Source of the DNA: Phycisphaeraceae bacterium
GTDB taxonomy: Bacteria; Planctomycetota; Phycisphaerae; Phycisphaerales; Phycisphaeraceae
DNA: 64,000 nt
Reading direction: 5' to 3'
NCBI GenBank assembly: GCA_028277745.1
Contig: JANQFR010000096.1
Coordinates: 1-64,000, forward strand
How positions within the stretch are numbered: the first letter of the stretch is position 1; every line of letters begins with the position of its first letter. This document shows positions 46,442 to 55,011 of the stretch, piece after piece. The notes beneath the pieces are model-generated. The model was not told the origin of the DNA. It ran no database searches and saw only the letters and a list, made by a program, of their open reading frames with translations. Both the position numbers and the translations under genes were made by a program.

Positions 46442-47067
46442 GGCGCTACTTTTAAATGTGCGTACGATGGGGAGGAGTACAGCGTTACTGGTTGGCGTTT
46501 TTGACTAGGGTCCTGTCAGAATCGTAACCCAGTGCAGGTCGAAGGCGCTGACATCTACGTCCTGATCGCCGTGGGCGATCAGGACTTTGAGGCGCTGCAA
46601 GGTTGCCCACACACCGGTTTCGCATCAGCGCCTGCACGCAACCGAATGTGTCGAGGCGGCGTGCGATCTGCCGGTTTAAGGGGAACTCGGCTTGAGGTCT
46701 TGCCGGGGATTGTAGGGCGCGGGGTTAATAGCATCGATAGGTATGGCCTGGGGGCTTCATTGTGAATACGTCCATGTATTTAAGCGCAGCGATTGCGCCA
46801 GTGTCTTCTCCCGAATGAACATCTGCGTGGCGTTGCACAAGTACGCACCGCACAGCGCAACAACACCGCGGGCCCAAGAGCGTTCCTGTCCGTGATGTAC
46901 CAAGTTGCCGCTCGCCTCTTTTGGCGGACGCGTTGCCTGGATGTCTGTATCCACCCACGAAAGTGAGAGGCGGAAGCCAAAGCGGCCCGCTGCAAAGGGC
47001 TTCCTCATCTACCGACCATAATGTGACGCAGCTTACGCTACGGACAGAATTGATGTTCATTGGTGGC
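46442..47067. other. disordered region without intact genes
   Basis: No convincing gene was found. A short frame (46403-46504) ends in KCAYDGEEYSVTGWRF-stop and looks like the tail of some lost protein. A perfect 12-bp hairpin (GTCCTGATCGCC/GGCGATCAGGAC, 3-base loop) lies at 46559-46585. Several overlapping minus-strand frames at 46757-47060 include one (46757-47008) with a coherent-looking sequence, FGFRLSLSWVDTDIQATRPP, but I cannot name it. The composition and broken frames suggest mobile-element debris. Confidence 0.4.
46559..46585. repeat. perfect 12-bp hairpin in mobile-element debris
   Basis: GTCCTGATCGCC and its exact complement are separated by GTG. No T-run follows. It may be a leftover of an insertion element or a folded RNA. 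Confidence 0.6.
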
Positions 47068-47280
47068 AGTGACTTTTCGTCGCAGCCTGCTGTCGATGCC
47101 TGTCTTGGAAATCACTTTACTCAAACACTCGCGCCCATGGCCATCAATGTATATTAGCTGTTCTCTTGGGTCTCTTGAGTGTAACGCATCAAATTTCCAG
47201 TCTATATGAGACTCGCGCACCTCGACCCCACGCATTTTTCCGGTGATCTTTTCCGGGCTGTGTCGAGTCCGAGCCACTGC
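47068..47280 (-). pseudogene. IS3-type transposase remnant with internal deletion
   Basis: On the minus strand the frame reads VARTRHSPEKITGKMRGVEV, like the start of IS3-family OrfA (RKR(F/H)(T/S)PEQI..KLREAEV). It soon continues into DWKFDALHSRDPREQLIYID and GHGRECL, which resembles the OrfB segment D(F)..D.L..GR..R.L..VD..(S/T)RECL before the second catalytic Asp. OrfA and OrfB parts are joined without the intervening ~200 codons, so this is a decayed element. The downstream catalytic E is absent. Confidence 0.5.
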
Positions 47281-47385
47281 AACTCCGCCTCTCCTGAATG
47301 CATCTGTGCATAAAAGTCTCACATGAAACATGGACCAGGTTCAACGAGAAAGGTCAAAAGTGCTATCGTGTTCTCAGGTATGCCA

Positions 47386-48363
47386 ATGGCCACTAGAATC
47401 CAGTCTCAACCCGTCCTTACCGCAATCGAGTACACCGCCAGTAGCGACGACACGACGCAGCCTGCTCGTATCTTGCGCTCGCCGCTTTGCCACCCACAGC
47501 CCCTGCTGGTCATCCTGCATACCTGGAGTGCCGATTGGATCCAAAACGTGGACTCGTATGCCTGGCAGGCCTTCCGCCGGCAGTGGCACGCAGTCGTTCC
47601 CAACTTTCGCGGCCCCAATCGCTCGCCCCTTGCGTGCGGCTCTACGGTTGCGATGCAAGACATTATTGACGCCATCGACTGGGCCCGCAGCAACCTGGCT
47701 GTGGACGAGAACCGCATCTACCTCGTAGGCGGGTCAGGCGGTGGGCACATGACCCTTCAAACCGTATGCCACCATCCCCAGTATTTCGCCGCTGCCAGCG
47801 TCTGGTGCCCCATCACCGACATCGCAACTTGGTATCGCGAGCACGTCAGGGAAGGCGTCGCCGACCGCTATGCTCAGGACATCGAGCAATGTGTCCTTGG
47901 CCGACCGGGCGACAGTGTTGTGATCGACGCCGACTTGCGAGCCCGGTCGCCGCGCTATCACATCACCGGCGCCGCCACCGTGCCACTGGACATCAACCAC
48001 GGCGTACACGATGGGCGGAATGGTTCGGTCTCGTTTCAACATTCCATCTGGGCGTTCAACGCCCTTGCGAAGCATCACAACGCCAAAGGCGTCAGTGACG
48101 CGGAGGCGCAGCAGCTCGATCAAGACGGTCGATTGGCTACACCGCGACCTGGCGATACGGCCCCGGACCCGGCTTACGAACAGGCCATCCACCTGCGTCG
48201 CCACGCAGGCCCGGCCCGGCTGACAATCTTTGAAGGCGGTCACGACGCCTTACCTGCCGCTGCAGTCCACTGGCTTGCGCAGCGCGGCCGGGACGGTACA
48301 ACGTTTTCCGACCAGCGGCATCCCCCACCGGACCACATCGCGGTGACGTCTATTCAGCGCTAA
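47386..48363 (+). CDS. alpha/beta hydrolase (prolyl-oligopeptidase/esterase-like)
   Basis: This 325-residue alpha/beta hydrolase has the nucleophile elbow GGSGGGH (Ser117) preceded by the RIYLVG strand. VPLDINHGVHDG carries the likely catalytic Asp region, and FEGGHDAL carries the catalytic His. The oxyanion-strand region is VILHTWSADW. It could be a carbohydrate esterase or peptidase; no signal peptide is visible. The start at 47386 has AGG seven bases upstream; the frame extends to an ATG at 47323 that runs back into mobile-element debris. It is the first intact gene after the moaA/transposase scrapyard. Confidence 0.75.
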   Translation: MATRIQSQPVLTAIEYTASSDDTTQPARILRSPLCHPQPLLVILHTWSADWIQNVDSYAWQAFRRQWHAVVPNFRGPNRSPLACGSTVAMQDIIDAIDWARSNLAVDENRIYLVGGSGGGHMTLQTVCHHPQYFAAASVWCPITDIATWYREHVREGVADRYAQDIEQCVLGRPGDSVVIDADLRARSPRYHITGAATVPLDINHGVHDGRNGSVSFQHSIWAFNALAKHHNAKGVSDAEAQQLDQDGRLATPRPGDTAPDPAYEQAIHLRRHAGPARLTIFEGGHDALPAAAVHWLAQRGRDGTTFSDQRHPPPDHIAVTSIQR

Positions 48364-48575
48364 CGGGTCGCTCGGATCTTAGGCATCGCTTCTATCTTTT
48401 TAAGGTCTGAATCATCAAGGTTGGAGTCTTGTGGCGATCTTTGCCAGAGATCGCGCCCTTATATACTCATCATGGGAGCCAATAGAGCAGGGGCAGACTG
48501 TGCTGTCTGTCCCTGGCAGAGAATTCAAAAATTTGGCTTACGCGATCCAGCCAATCGCGCAAGGCGAGTACGTCG
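48364..48575. other. 212-bp gap with two hairpins, no gene
   Basis: No coding frame was recognised between the hydrolase gene and the convergent PEP-CTERM gene. Two inverted repeats are visible: GCGATCT/AGATCGC with a 7-base loop (48434-48454), and GGGGCAGAC/GTCTGTCCC with one G-T pair around TGTGCT (about 48491-48514). Either could end transcription between the convergent genes. Confidence 0.4.
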
Positions 48576-49217
48576 CTATATCGCCACTTTACCTGCGCAA
48601 CGGCCCGTGAGCACCAAGGCCACACCGATTCCAAATAGCGCCAGCGAAGCCGGTTCGGGAATGGCCGACGCTTCCTGAATGATCAGCGTGACTTCGCCGA
48701 GTGTCGGGTCGGTGTAGGAGTAAGTGCCGATGGTGAAATTAGAGGCGTTGCCGTCGTTCATGATCAGTTCGGACATGCCGTTGGCAGACCATTGATCGCC
48801 GGGCTCGAGAAATGAGTCGGGCGCGAAGAAGGCCAGCCAGATGTCGTCTTCGCCGGCGCCGGGATCGCCATCGAACAATATCCATTCGAACGCAGAAGAG
48901 GTCGTGTCCGTCAGGTTGTTCAGGGCCACCGGTGTCGCCAACTGCTCGTCAAAGTTGTTGGCATTGGTGTATTCGCCAATGTTGTTTTCGGTCGATCCGT
49001 CCGCGACGAAGGCATTCGTGTTGCTTATGTTGGCGCCATCAAATGCAAACACGCTGAGATACTGCACGTCCGTGGCCCCAACCGTCCCGCTTCCGACGAT
49101 GCTGATGTCGAGATCGGTGCTGGTACCGGTCACGCCGCCCACGGTGATGGTCAGGTCGGCCTGAGCGGCGGTGTGCAGGAGGGCCAAACTGGCCAGTGCG
49201 AGGGCGGTACTGCGCAT
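48576..49217 (-). CDS. PEP-CTERM protein, intact copy of a duplicated pair
   Basis: This 213-residue protein has a signal peptide (ALALASLALLHTAAQA-DL), a beta-rich body of about 160 residues, and the C-terminal sorting tail IPEPASLALFGIGVALVLTG with a basic end. The start at 49217 has GGAGG eight bases upstream; the earlier ATG at 49232 lies before that site. The body is highly similar to residues ~20-190 of the protein at 50140-51456, with long identical runs such as NAFVADGSTENNIGEYTNAN. Surface anchoring by an exosortase is expected from the family; the body's ligand is unknown. Confidence 0.88.
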   Translation of the reverse strand: MRSTALALASLALLHTAAQADLTITVGGVTGTSTDLDISIVGSGTVGATDVQYLSVFAFDGANISNTNAFVADGSTENNIGEYTNANNFDEQLATPVALNNLTDTTSSAFEWILFDGDPGAGEDDIWLAFFAPDSFLEPGDQWSANGMSELIMNDGNASNFTIGTYSYTDPTLGEVTLIIQEASAIPEPASLALFGIGVALVLTGRCAGKVAI

Positions 49218-49300
49218 GGGTTTATCCTCCATAGGCGGTTTGATTGACAGGCCGATGATCTGAACATAACCTCAACCACATCATTTTACAATACAAAATA

Positions 49301-49313
49301 TTGCATAATGCAA
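49301..49313. promoter_or_regulatory. TTGCA-TAA-TGCAA palindrome
   Basis: This 13-base inverted repeat overlaps the ATG at 49308 of the amidotransferase gene. It resembles the TTTGCA/TGCAAA repeats at 54945-54962 and 56998-57013 in the same catabolic region. If it is an operator, the true start of the gene is probably further downstream, for example the ATG at 49335. Confidence 0.3.
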
Positions 49314-50126
49314 AGAACGTTCTCGAACTTCAACATGTCAGATCAGCCTCTGCCGGATAGCATCTGCTCTAAAACTTGCTTTCAAAGAAGTTTACGATCA
49401 ACCAGCCACGCACCGCTCATCGGGGTTACGACCGACATCTGCCTCGGAGACAACGTGTCCGTGCGATCAGTCTGCGCCCGTGATTACGCACAGGCGCTCA
49501 CCCGAGCCAGAGCTCAAGTGGTGTTATTGCCCGCGCAGGCGGACCAAGCCGTGGGGTACGCGCGGCTCTGTGATGGGTTCCTGTTCAGCGGCGGGATGGA
49601 TCCGGATGTGCGAGAGTTCGGGCAGCCGTTGTACCCGCGTGCCCGCTTGATCCACCCGGACCGGCAGGCTTTCGAGCTGGCGCTGCTTGAGGCCATCCGG
49701 AAGAACGGCAAACCGGCGTTGGGGGTGTGCCTGGGCATGCAGATGATGGCGTTGTATGCCGGGGGCCGGCTCGATCAATACATGCCCGAGACACACCCCG
49801 ATGCGGCCATCCACCAAGACAATCGCCGTCACGATATCACTGTCACCGTTACGGGCAGTGTGCTGGGTGCAACTGCAGGCTCGAGTTTGGGTTCGGTGGT
49901 GTCCTACCACCAGCAGTGCGTGGATCATGCCGGCCATATGCGGGTGATTGCTCGGGCGCCCGACGGTGTCGTCGAAGCGATCGACAACCCGGACCGTGAT
50001 TTTTATGTCGGCGTGCAGTGGCACCCCGAACGGTCGGAAGATGACAATGCCTTAAACCAAGGGCTGATCGCGCGATTGGTTGAAGCGGCGGCCTTAAACC
50101 AGCGCAGCGCGACGGCGTGGCCTTAA
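49308..50126 (+). CDS. class I glutamine-amidotransferase-like hydrolase (peptidase C26, PuuD-like)
   Basis: This 272-residue protein resembles gamma-glutamyl-GABA hydrolase. The nucleophile elbow is GVCLGMQ (Cys141), and the His-Glu pair lies in GVQWHPERSED (His239, Glu241). PLIGVTTDICLGD and LFSGGMDPDVREFG are the matching N-terminal segments. It probably cleaves a gamma-glutamyl compound in the cytoplasm. The first ~35 residues are poorly conserved and a palindrome overlaps the first ATG, so translation may start at 49335 or later. It lies between the two PEP-CTERM paralogues, which are on the opposite strand. Confidence 0.85.
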   Translation: MQRTFSNFNMSDQPLPDSICSKTCFQRSLRSTSHAPLIGVTTDICLGDNVSVRSVCARDYAQALTRARAQVVLLPAQADQAVGYARLCDGFLFSGGMDPDVREFGQPLYPRARLIHPDRQAFELALLEAIRKNGKPALGVCLGMQMMALYAGGRLDQYMPETHPDAAIHQDNRRHDITVTVTGSVLGATAGSSLGSVVSYHQQCVDHAGHMRVIARAPDGVVEAIDNPDRDFYVGVQWHPERSEDDNALNQGLIARLVEAAALNQRSATAWP

Positions 50127-50139
50127 CCCGCGAAACATA

Positions 50140-51456
50140 TCACGGGGATTTAGGCAGTCGATTCGAGGCATATAGCAGCGCGTTGACCAGCATGCGTTCG
50201 GTCTCCAGCAGGTCACCGCTCCAGTAGGCGCGCACGCCTTTGGCGCTGACCTTACCGCCCATGGGATGCGGCCCGAAGGCCACGACGCGGCCGCTACCGA
50301 AGGTCCCGGTCACAATCGCAGCAGGTGTTGCCTTGCCGGGCAGTGTCATGACGTAGGTCGCAATGACTTGGCAGTCATCACCCGGAACCATGACTGGGCC
50401 GTTGCCAAAGTGCATAGGGATTTCCGCTCCCCGAAGATCAGTCAACGCGTGCGGCTTCAGCCGCACCTTGAACAGCCCCCAGATGTTTAGCGTATAGGCC
50501 TCTACATCCAACAGTTTGAGTTGGGCTGCGTAGAAGGATCCTTGGCATGACCCGACGTAGCCCCCGCCGTTACGGACGTAATCGCGGATCAACGCGTCGT
50601 GGCTTTCGTCCAGCTGATAGCGCGGCCCGGCGGGGAAAAAGATCACGTCATATTGTTCGAGCGGGACCGTACCCAGATCCTCAGGACGAATCGACTCGGC
50701 CACGATGCCCTCCGACAACTCCAAAGTGCGCGGCTCTGTGCCTTTCCGGTGGATCAGATAACCGACTTTCCCCTTGAGCGACGCAATAGCTTCCTGCCGC
50801 GCAGCCTGTTGTTCATCGTCCTTTTGAGCCTGATCTGTTGACACCCTATCCAGCTTTTCCTGCATCCCGGGCAAGGAGGCCGGTTCGTGAATGGCCGAAG
50901 CTTCCTGAACGATCAACGTGATTTTGCCAAGCGTCGGGTCAGTGCAGGCGTAAGTTCCGATGGTGAAATTGGAGGCGTTGCCGTCATCCATGTGCAATTC
51001 GGACCCACCATCGACAGACCACTTGTCACCCGGCTCGAGGAATGAGTCGGGCGCGAAGAAGGCCAGCCAGATATCGTCTTCGCCAGCGCCGGGGTCGCCA
51101 TCAAACAGGACCCATTCGATAGGGGCCGAGGTTTCATCAGTCAGGTTTTTTAAGGCTACCGCTGTCGTTAACTTTTCATCAAAGTTGTTCGCATTGGTGT
51201 ATTCACCAATGTTGTTTTCAGTTGATCCATCCGCTACGAATGCATTGGTGTTTGGAATCGTTGTTCCATCAAACGCAAACCCGCTGAGAAACTGTACGTC
51301 CGTGGCGCCCACCGTTCCACTGCCGACGATAGTGATGTCCAGGTCAGTGCTGGTGCCCGACACGCCGCCTATGGTGATAAACAGGTCGGCCTGAGCGGCG
51401 GCGCCCAGGTGGACCAAGCTGGCCATCGCGAGGGCAATGAGGCTGATCTGTCGCAT
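50140..51456 (-). CDS. fusion of a degenerate PEP-CTERM protein with a BPL_N/amidotransferase-like domain
   Basis: This protein has 438 residues. Residues 1-190 are a signal peptide plus a beta body almost the same as the PEP-CTERM protein at 48576-49217. Where that protein has IPEPASLALFG, this one reads IHEPASLPGMQ and then runs into a charged linker (about 195-220). A domain of about 215 residues follows, with YDVIFFPAGPRYQ, RNGGGYVGSCQGSFYAA and VAFGPHPMGG, resembling the biotin-protein-ligase N-terminal (BPL_N)/glutamine-amidotransferase-like fold; the Cys in GSCQGS sits at the nucleophile position. The sorting helix is lost, so the product should be periplasmic or released. The start at 51456 has GGAG upstream; the frame extends to 51654 inside the neighbouring gene. 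It lies 4 bp after the Gfo/Idh gene, possibly co-transcribed. Confidence 0.8.
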   Translation of the reverse strand: MRQISLIALAMASLVHLGAAAQADLFITIGGVSGTSTDLDITIVGSGTVGATDVQFLSGFAFDGTTIPNTNAFVADGSTENNIGEYTNANNFDEKLTTAVALKNLTDETSAPIEWVLFDGDPGAGEDDIWLAFFAPDSFLEPGDKWSVDGGSELHMDDGNASNFTIGTYACTDPTLGKITLIVQEASAIHEPASLPGMQEKLDRVSTDQAQKDDEQQAARQEAIASLKGKVGYLIHRKGTEPRTLELSEGIVAESIRPEDLGTVPLEQYDVIFFPAGPRYQLDESHDALIRDYVRNGGGYVGSCQGSFYAAQLKLLDVEAYTLNIWGLFKVRLKPHALTDLRGAEIPMHFGNGPVMVPGDDCQVIATYVMTLPGKATPAAIVTGTFGSGRVVAFGPHPMGGKVSAKGVRAYWSGDLLETERMLVNALLYASNRLPKSP

Positions 51457-51460
51457 GGAT

Positions 51461-52642
51461 CTATTCTCCAGAAGTAGTTGATAGGCAGGCTGAGGTATCT
51501 CGGTATTGATAATCCGATTGGCAGATGGCCTGGGGGCGGCTCTGATCATCGAGTGACTCGATCGCCCGCAACGCAATAGCGGTGGCTCGGGCTCCATCGA
51601 TGACCCCGCAAGGCGAATCTTCTCCCGCCCGGATCGCGTCGGCGTACGCGTCAAGCTCGTGGATGTGCCCTTTGTCCACCTTGGGGTAAGCGGCGTAGGT
51701 CTTGCGCTTCAGTTCTTCCGCCTGGATCTCCGATTTGGCCCAGCGCCGGGCGCGGCGTCGGAACCCGGCGATCGTATGGCCGTCACGAGACGCCGTGTCA
51801 CGGTCGTCCTGCATCGGGAAGTGCTCATCCTCACACCCGGCATACCCCGCGGTGTGCAGCTCCAAAAACATGTCCAGCACCAGCGTGCTGCTGTCACAGA
51901 AAACTTCCATGCGTTCCTTGGGGTAGGTGGCGCTGCCCGCACCGCCCGACACGATCATCGCCTGTGAGCCATTGGCAAACCCAATCTGGATCAGGTTGTC
52001 GTCGTCGCGACGGCCCGAGCACTGCACCCAATGAGGCTCGTCTTCGAGAAACCAGCACGCGAGGTCGTAGAAGTGGCAACCCTCGGACATTACTTTGCCT
52101 CCGCCGATGTCCACATCCATGGGCCAACTCGGCCAGAGCTTGGCATCATCCACCGCCCTGTACGTCCAGATGGTCGGTTTCCCCGCGTTACGTTGGCGGT
52201 ACACCTGTTTGGCCATCTGCATCGCAGGGGCGAAGCGCCGATTGTAGCCCACCATCAGGCGCGTGTTAGCGTCCTGAATAGACTTCAGGATGGCGCGTGT
52301 CTCGGCCCACGTTTTGGACATCGGCTTTTCAACGAAGACGTCCTTGCCGTGTTCGGCCGACTCGCGGATCAAACGCTCGTGCAAGTCGTGACGCGTCCCA
52401 ATGAAGATCACCTCGATCTCCGGGTCCGTCAGCAAATCCTGATATCGGTCGGTCAGGCAACGCGGCTGATACCGTTCCCCCGCGCGGGTTCGGTTGATTT
52501 CGTCGACGTCACAGATCGCTTCGACCGACCACTTGGCGCTGGCGTGCGCATTAGGAAGGTGATTGGCGCTGACGAAGTTACCCACGCCGATGAAGCCGGC
52601 GCGGACAGGATTGTCCGCCGCATTACTCAAGTGTTGATTCAT
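51461..52642 (-). CDS. Gfo/Idh/MocA family oxidoreductase
   Basis: This 393-residue NAD(P)-dependent sugar oxidoreductase has a Rossmann start (RAGFIGVGNFVSANHLPN), the EKP motif typical of the family (DVFVEKPMSKT), and GYNRRFAPA and GCHFYDLACWFL, in which the His corresponds to the usual catalytic HxxD region. A C-terminal alpha/beta domain follows, with an extra ~60-residue polar stretch. Members act on inositols, sugars or sugar acids. It starts within the stop of the beta-propeller gene (ATGA), so they form one operon with the LacI gene upstream and possibly the fusion gene downstream. Confidence 0.85.
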   Translation of the reverse strand: MNQHLSNAADNPVRAGFIGVGNFVSANHLPNAHASAKWSVEAICDVDEINRTRAGERYQPRCLTDRYQDLLTDPEIEVIFIGTRHDLHERLIRESAEHGKDVFVEKPMSKTWAETRAILKSIQDANTRLMVGYNRRFAPAMQMAKQVYRQRNAGKPTIWTYRAVDDAKLWPSWPMDVDIGGGKVMSEGCHFYDLACWFLEDEPHWVQCSGRRDDDNLIQIGFANGSQAMIVSGGAGSATYPKERMEVFCDSSTLVLDMFLELHTAGYAGCEDEHFPMQDDRDTASRDGHTIAGFRRRARRWAKSEIQAEELKRKTYAAYPKVDKGHIHELDAYADAIRAGEDSPCGVIDGARATAIALRAIESLDDQSRPQAICQSDYQYRDTSACLSTTSGE

Positions 52643-53841
52643 GGCATGTAAACATTTTTAGACACTGAGGTCGGCGTGGCATCAGGCACTTTGCATGCCC
52701 AGAGGTAGCCGGCTCGGTCGGTGGTGTCGGTCTCACCGATCCAGAACGTGCCCTCGTCGGATTGGCAGATATCGTGGCCGATGAATAACGACACGTTGAG
52801 TTCGTGGTCTTTAATCAGTCCCAGATCCTCGAACACGTCGATGCCCGGGGTGAAGCGAAACAGGTGGCAGCCGTTCTCCATGCCGGTGACCCCGTAGATA
52901 CGCTGATCCAGCCCAAGCGTCATCGCGGGAAGCCGAAGCTTGTCGGCCACAGGTCGGCCCAGCGATTCACATTCCCCAGTATCCGGATCGAGGCGGATCA
53001 GCTCACTATTGAGTTGTCCGATGTAGATTGCGCCGTCGGGTCCGGCGAGCATCATGTCGATCGGTCCTTGCCCTGGGAACATCATCCCTTCGCGCCGCGT
53101 CGAGCCGGGTAGACCGTGGCGAAAAAAATGCATCTCGTCCGCTTCAGGGTCGTACTTGAACAGCGAGTGCGTACGATTGTTCCATGTGCCCCAGACGCAG
53201 CCGTGCCTGTCCACCGCGGTGCGGTGTGGAATGCTGCCGACGTAGTTGGTGCGGCGGACGCGGCGTTGTTTCAGGTCATACACGAAGAAATAGAAGGCCG
53301 GGTAGGTGAACCCGTAAAGTAACTGCCGCTCGTGATCGACATCGATGCTCTGCACATATTCCGGTGGCACGGGCCGGCCAAGGTCTTCGTATTCATCGGT
53401 GTCGAAGCGGTAGCGGAAAACTCGCCCGCCGGGTGCTTCGCACCGCTGGTCTTCGCGGTGCAAGCAGGCGGTGGCGCCTAAGATCGAGCCGTCTTCCATC
53501 AACGCCAGTGAGCGGTGGATCTTTATCTCGAACGGCTCGCTGATGCGCGGGTAGTTCAGGTTGTGAAAGCACTCGGCGGTCGGATCAAACTCGTACAGCA
53601 GGTCGGTGTCGAAGCTGGTCAATCCACAGATCAGGCGCTGGCGCTTGGGGTGCCAGAGGACGCTGGTGGTAGAGATTAAGTTGCGGTACCAGTCGGGCTC
53701 GGCCACGAACTCGCGGTAGCCCAGCGTGGAAAGCGGGACCGACACCGGTTTGCACGTGTCGCGTAGGACATAGGCGCGCGTCCGTATCAGGCTGGACGTG
53801 GGGCGCGGTTCGACGCGCGTGATACTAGTCATGAAAGTCAC
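52639..53841 (-). CDS. beta-propeller protein of unknown function
   Basis: This 400-residue protein has repeated blade-like segments of the NHL/SMP-30 type: RLICGLTSFDTDLLYEFDP, GGRVFRYRFDTDEYEDLGRP, GAIYIGQLNSELIRLDPDT and HLFRFTPGIDVFEDLG. No signal peptide is visible, so it may be cytoplasmic. Relatives include lactonases and sugar-binding propellers, but no catalytic set can be named. The GTG at 53841 overlaps the LacI stop by GTGA; an ATG at 53832 is the alternative. The gene is between lacI-type and Gfo/Idh genes and probably shares their regulation. Confidence 0.75.
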   Translation of the reverse strand: MTFMTSITRVEPRPTSSLIRTRAYVLRDTCKPVSVPLSTLGYREFVAEPDWYRNLISTTSVLWHPKRQRLICGLTSFDTDLLYEFDPTAECFHNLNYPRISEPFEIKIHRSLALMEDGSILGATACLHREDQRCEAPGGRVFRYRFDTDEYEDLGRPVPPEYVQSIDVDHERQLLYGFTYPAFYFFVYDLKQRRVRRTNYVGSIPHRTAVDRHGCVWGTWNNRTHSLFKYDPEADEMHFFRHGLPGSTRREGMMFPGQGPIDMMLAGPDGAIYIGQLNSELIRLDPDTGECESLGRPVADKLRLPAMTLGLDQRIYGVTGMENGCHLFRFTPGIDVFEDLGLIKDHELNVSLFIGHDICQSDEGTFWIGETDTTDRAGYLWACKVPDATPTSVSKNVYMP

Positions 53842-54866
53842 TCTGCAGAGGGAGGTTGACAGGTCTCACCGGGGAGCAAGTTGGGCTTCCAATTGAGCTT
53901 AACCTGATCGAGCATGGGGTCGTCACGTAGCCAGAACAGCAACCGGGTTGCGGCCTTGGCCATCTGCTGCCAGGGGGTGTGCAGGGCGGTAAGCTGCGGC
54001 TGTTGTTGGCGGGTCAGTGCCGTGCCGTCGAAGCTGATGATCGACACGTCGTCGGGCACACGGATACCCGCGGCCGAGAGCTGGTACAGCAGGTTGGCTG
54101 CCATGCGTTCTGGGGCGACGACCAGCGCCGTCACTTTTTCTTGTTGAATGAGTTGCTGGGCCACCTTGGCTGCGCCGTTCAAGTCTTCGTGCCCGGTGAC
54201 GCGTTGCTCGGGTGGGATGCCCAAACGGTGGGCCCGCAGCGATGCCTCAATCCCGTCGATCCGCAGACGATTGGACTGGTTTTCCATGCTATTGAACAGC
54301 AGGCCGATGCGTTCGTGTCCCAACTTGACCAAGTGGTCGATGGCCATCCGACCGGCCAGCGTGTGGTCGGTGGTGCAGGTCGGCACGGTCGGGTCATCGT
54401 CCTCGCGGTTCAGTACAACAAACGGGACGTTCGCGTTGCGCACCCGGGCCAGGAACGGGGCCATGTGCGAGTCAAGGAGACGAAAGCCGACCACACCAAC
54501 GACGTTTTCGTTCAGGTCAAGCCCCGCTTCTTGCTCCTTGGCCGTGCGGAAACGGCCGGCTAGGATGCCGCAGCCAGACTCTTCTGCCACGTCTTGCAAT
54601 GTCTCAAGGACGTGGATGCTCACCTCGGTATCGCCGTTGGCCTGTTGCATGGCCGCCGGCTGTAACAGCATGACCATGTTGCCGGCAGTTTTGGGGGTAC
54701 GGCCGCGGACGGCTGAGCCCTCCATCCGCCGTGCATTAGCGGCCGCTAGGATACGCCGCCGCGTATCCGCTCGGACCAGGTCGCTGCCGCTGAGGGCACG
54801 TGACACCGTGCTGATCGACATGCCGACGTCTTCGGCAAGCTGTTTTAAACCGACTGTCTGAGGCAT
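53838..54866 (-). CDS. LacI-family transcriptional regulator
   Basis: This 342-residue protein has the LacI helix-turn-helix at the start (GLKQLAEDVGMSISTVSRAL, about 6-25), the hinge helix region (RRRILAAANARRM), and a periplasmic-binding-protein-like ligand domain (about 65-335, e.g. GVVGFRLLDSHMAPFL, DHTLAGRMAIDHLVKLGHERIGLL, VPDDVSIISFDGT). It should repress genes until a sugar binds. It is the first gene of a minus-strand operon, divergent from a hydrolase-like gene at 55012. The gap between them carries two inverted repeats that are candidate operators. Confidence 0.9.
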   Translation of the reverse strand: MPQTVGLKQLAEDVGMSISTVSRALSGSDLVRADTRRRILAAANARRMEGSAVRGRTPKTAGNMVMLLQPAAMQQANGDTEVSIHVLETLQDVAEESGCGILAGRFRTAKEQEAGLDLNENVVGVVGFRLLDSHMAPFLARVRNANVPFVVLNREDDDPTVPTCTTDHTLAGRMAIDHLVKLGHERIGLLFNSMENQSNRLRIDGIEASLRAHRLGIPPEQRVTGHEDLNGAAKVAQQLIQQEKVTALVVAPERMAANLLYQLSAAGIRVPDDVSIISFDGTALTRQQQPQLTALHTPWQQMAKAATRLLFWLRDDPMLDQVKLNWKPNLLPGETCQPPSAE

Positions 54867-54922
54867 GGAATGACTCCATTCAAAGACCTATAGCTATCAC
54901 AGGACATCTGATCTGACCTGAT

Positions 54923-54962
54923 CATATCAAAAATGATATGCTTGTTTGCAACAGTATGCAAA
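54923..54962. promoter_or_regulatory. candidate LacI operators between divergent genes
   Basis: Two inverted repeats lie in the 145-bp gap: CATATCA-AAAA-TGATATG (54923-54940) and TTTGCA-ACAGTA-TGCAAA (54945-54962). The second has relatives upstream of the prepilin-like gene (56998-57013) and near the amidotransferase gene (49301-49313), though with different spacers. Autoregulation and control of the hydrolase gene by the adjacent LacI protein are inferred. Confidence 0.45.
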
Positions 54963-55011
54963 TAAAATACACTTGTGTAGTTCAAACCTGTATGAAGAGT
55001 GGCCTTGAAGG

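Noticed and set aside
46757..47008. Minus-strand frame of 83 codons with a coherent-looking sequence
   Set aside because: No ribosome site and no family I could name; it overlaps other frames in decayed DNA, so it is described only within the region entry.
48576..51456. Idea that the duplicated PEP-CTERM genes with the amidotransferase between them form a composite transposon
   Set aside because: The copies are not transposases, have no terminal inverted repeats, and sit in the same orientation; a simple duplication followed by fusion explains them better.
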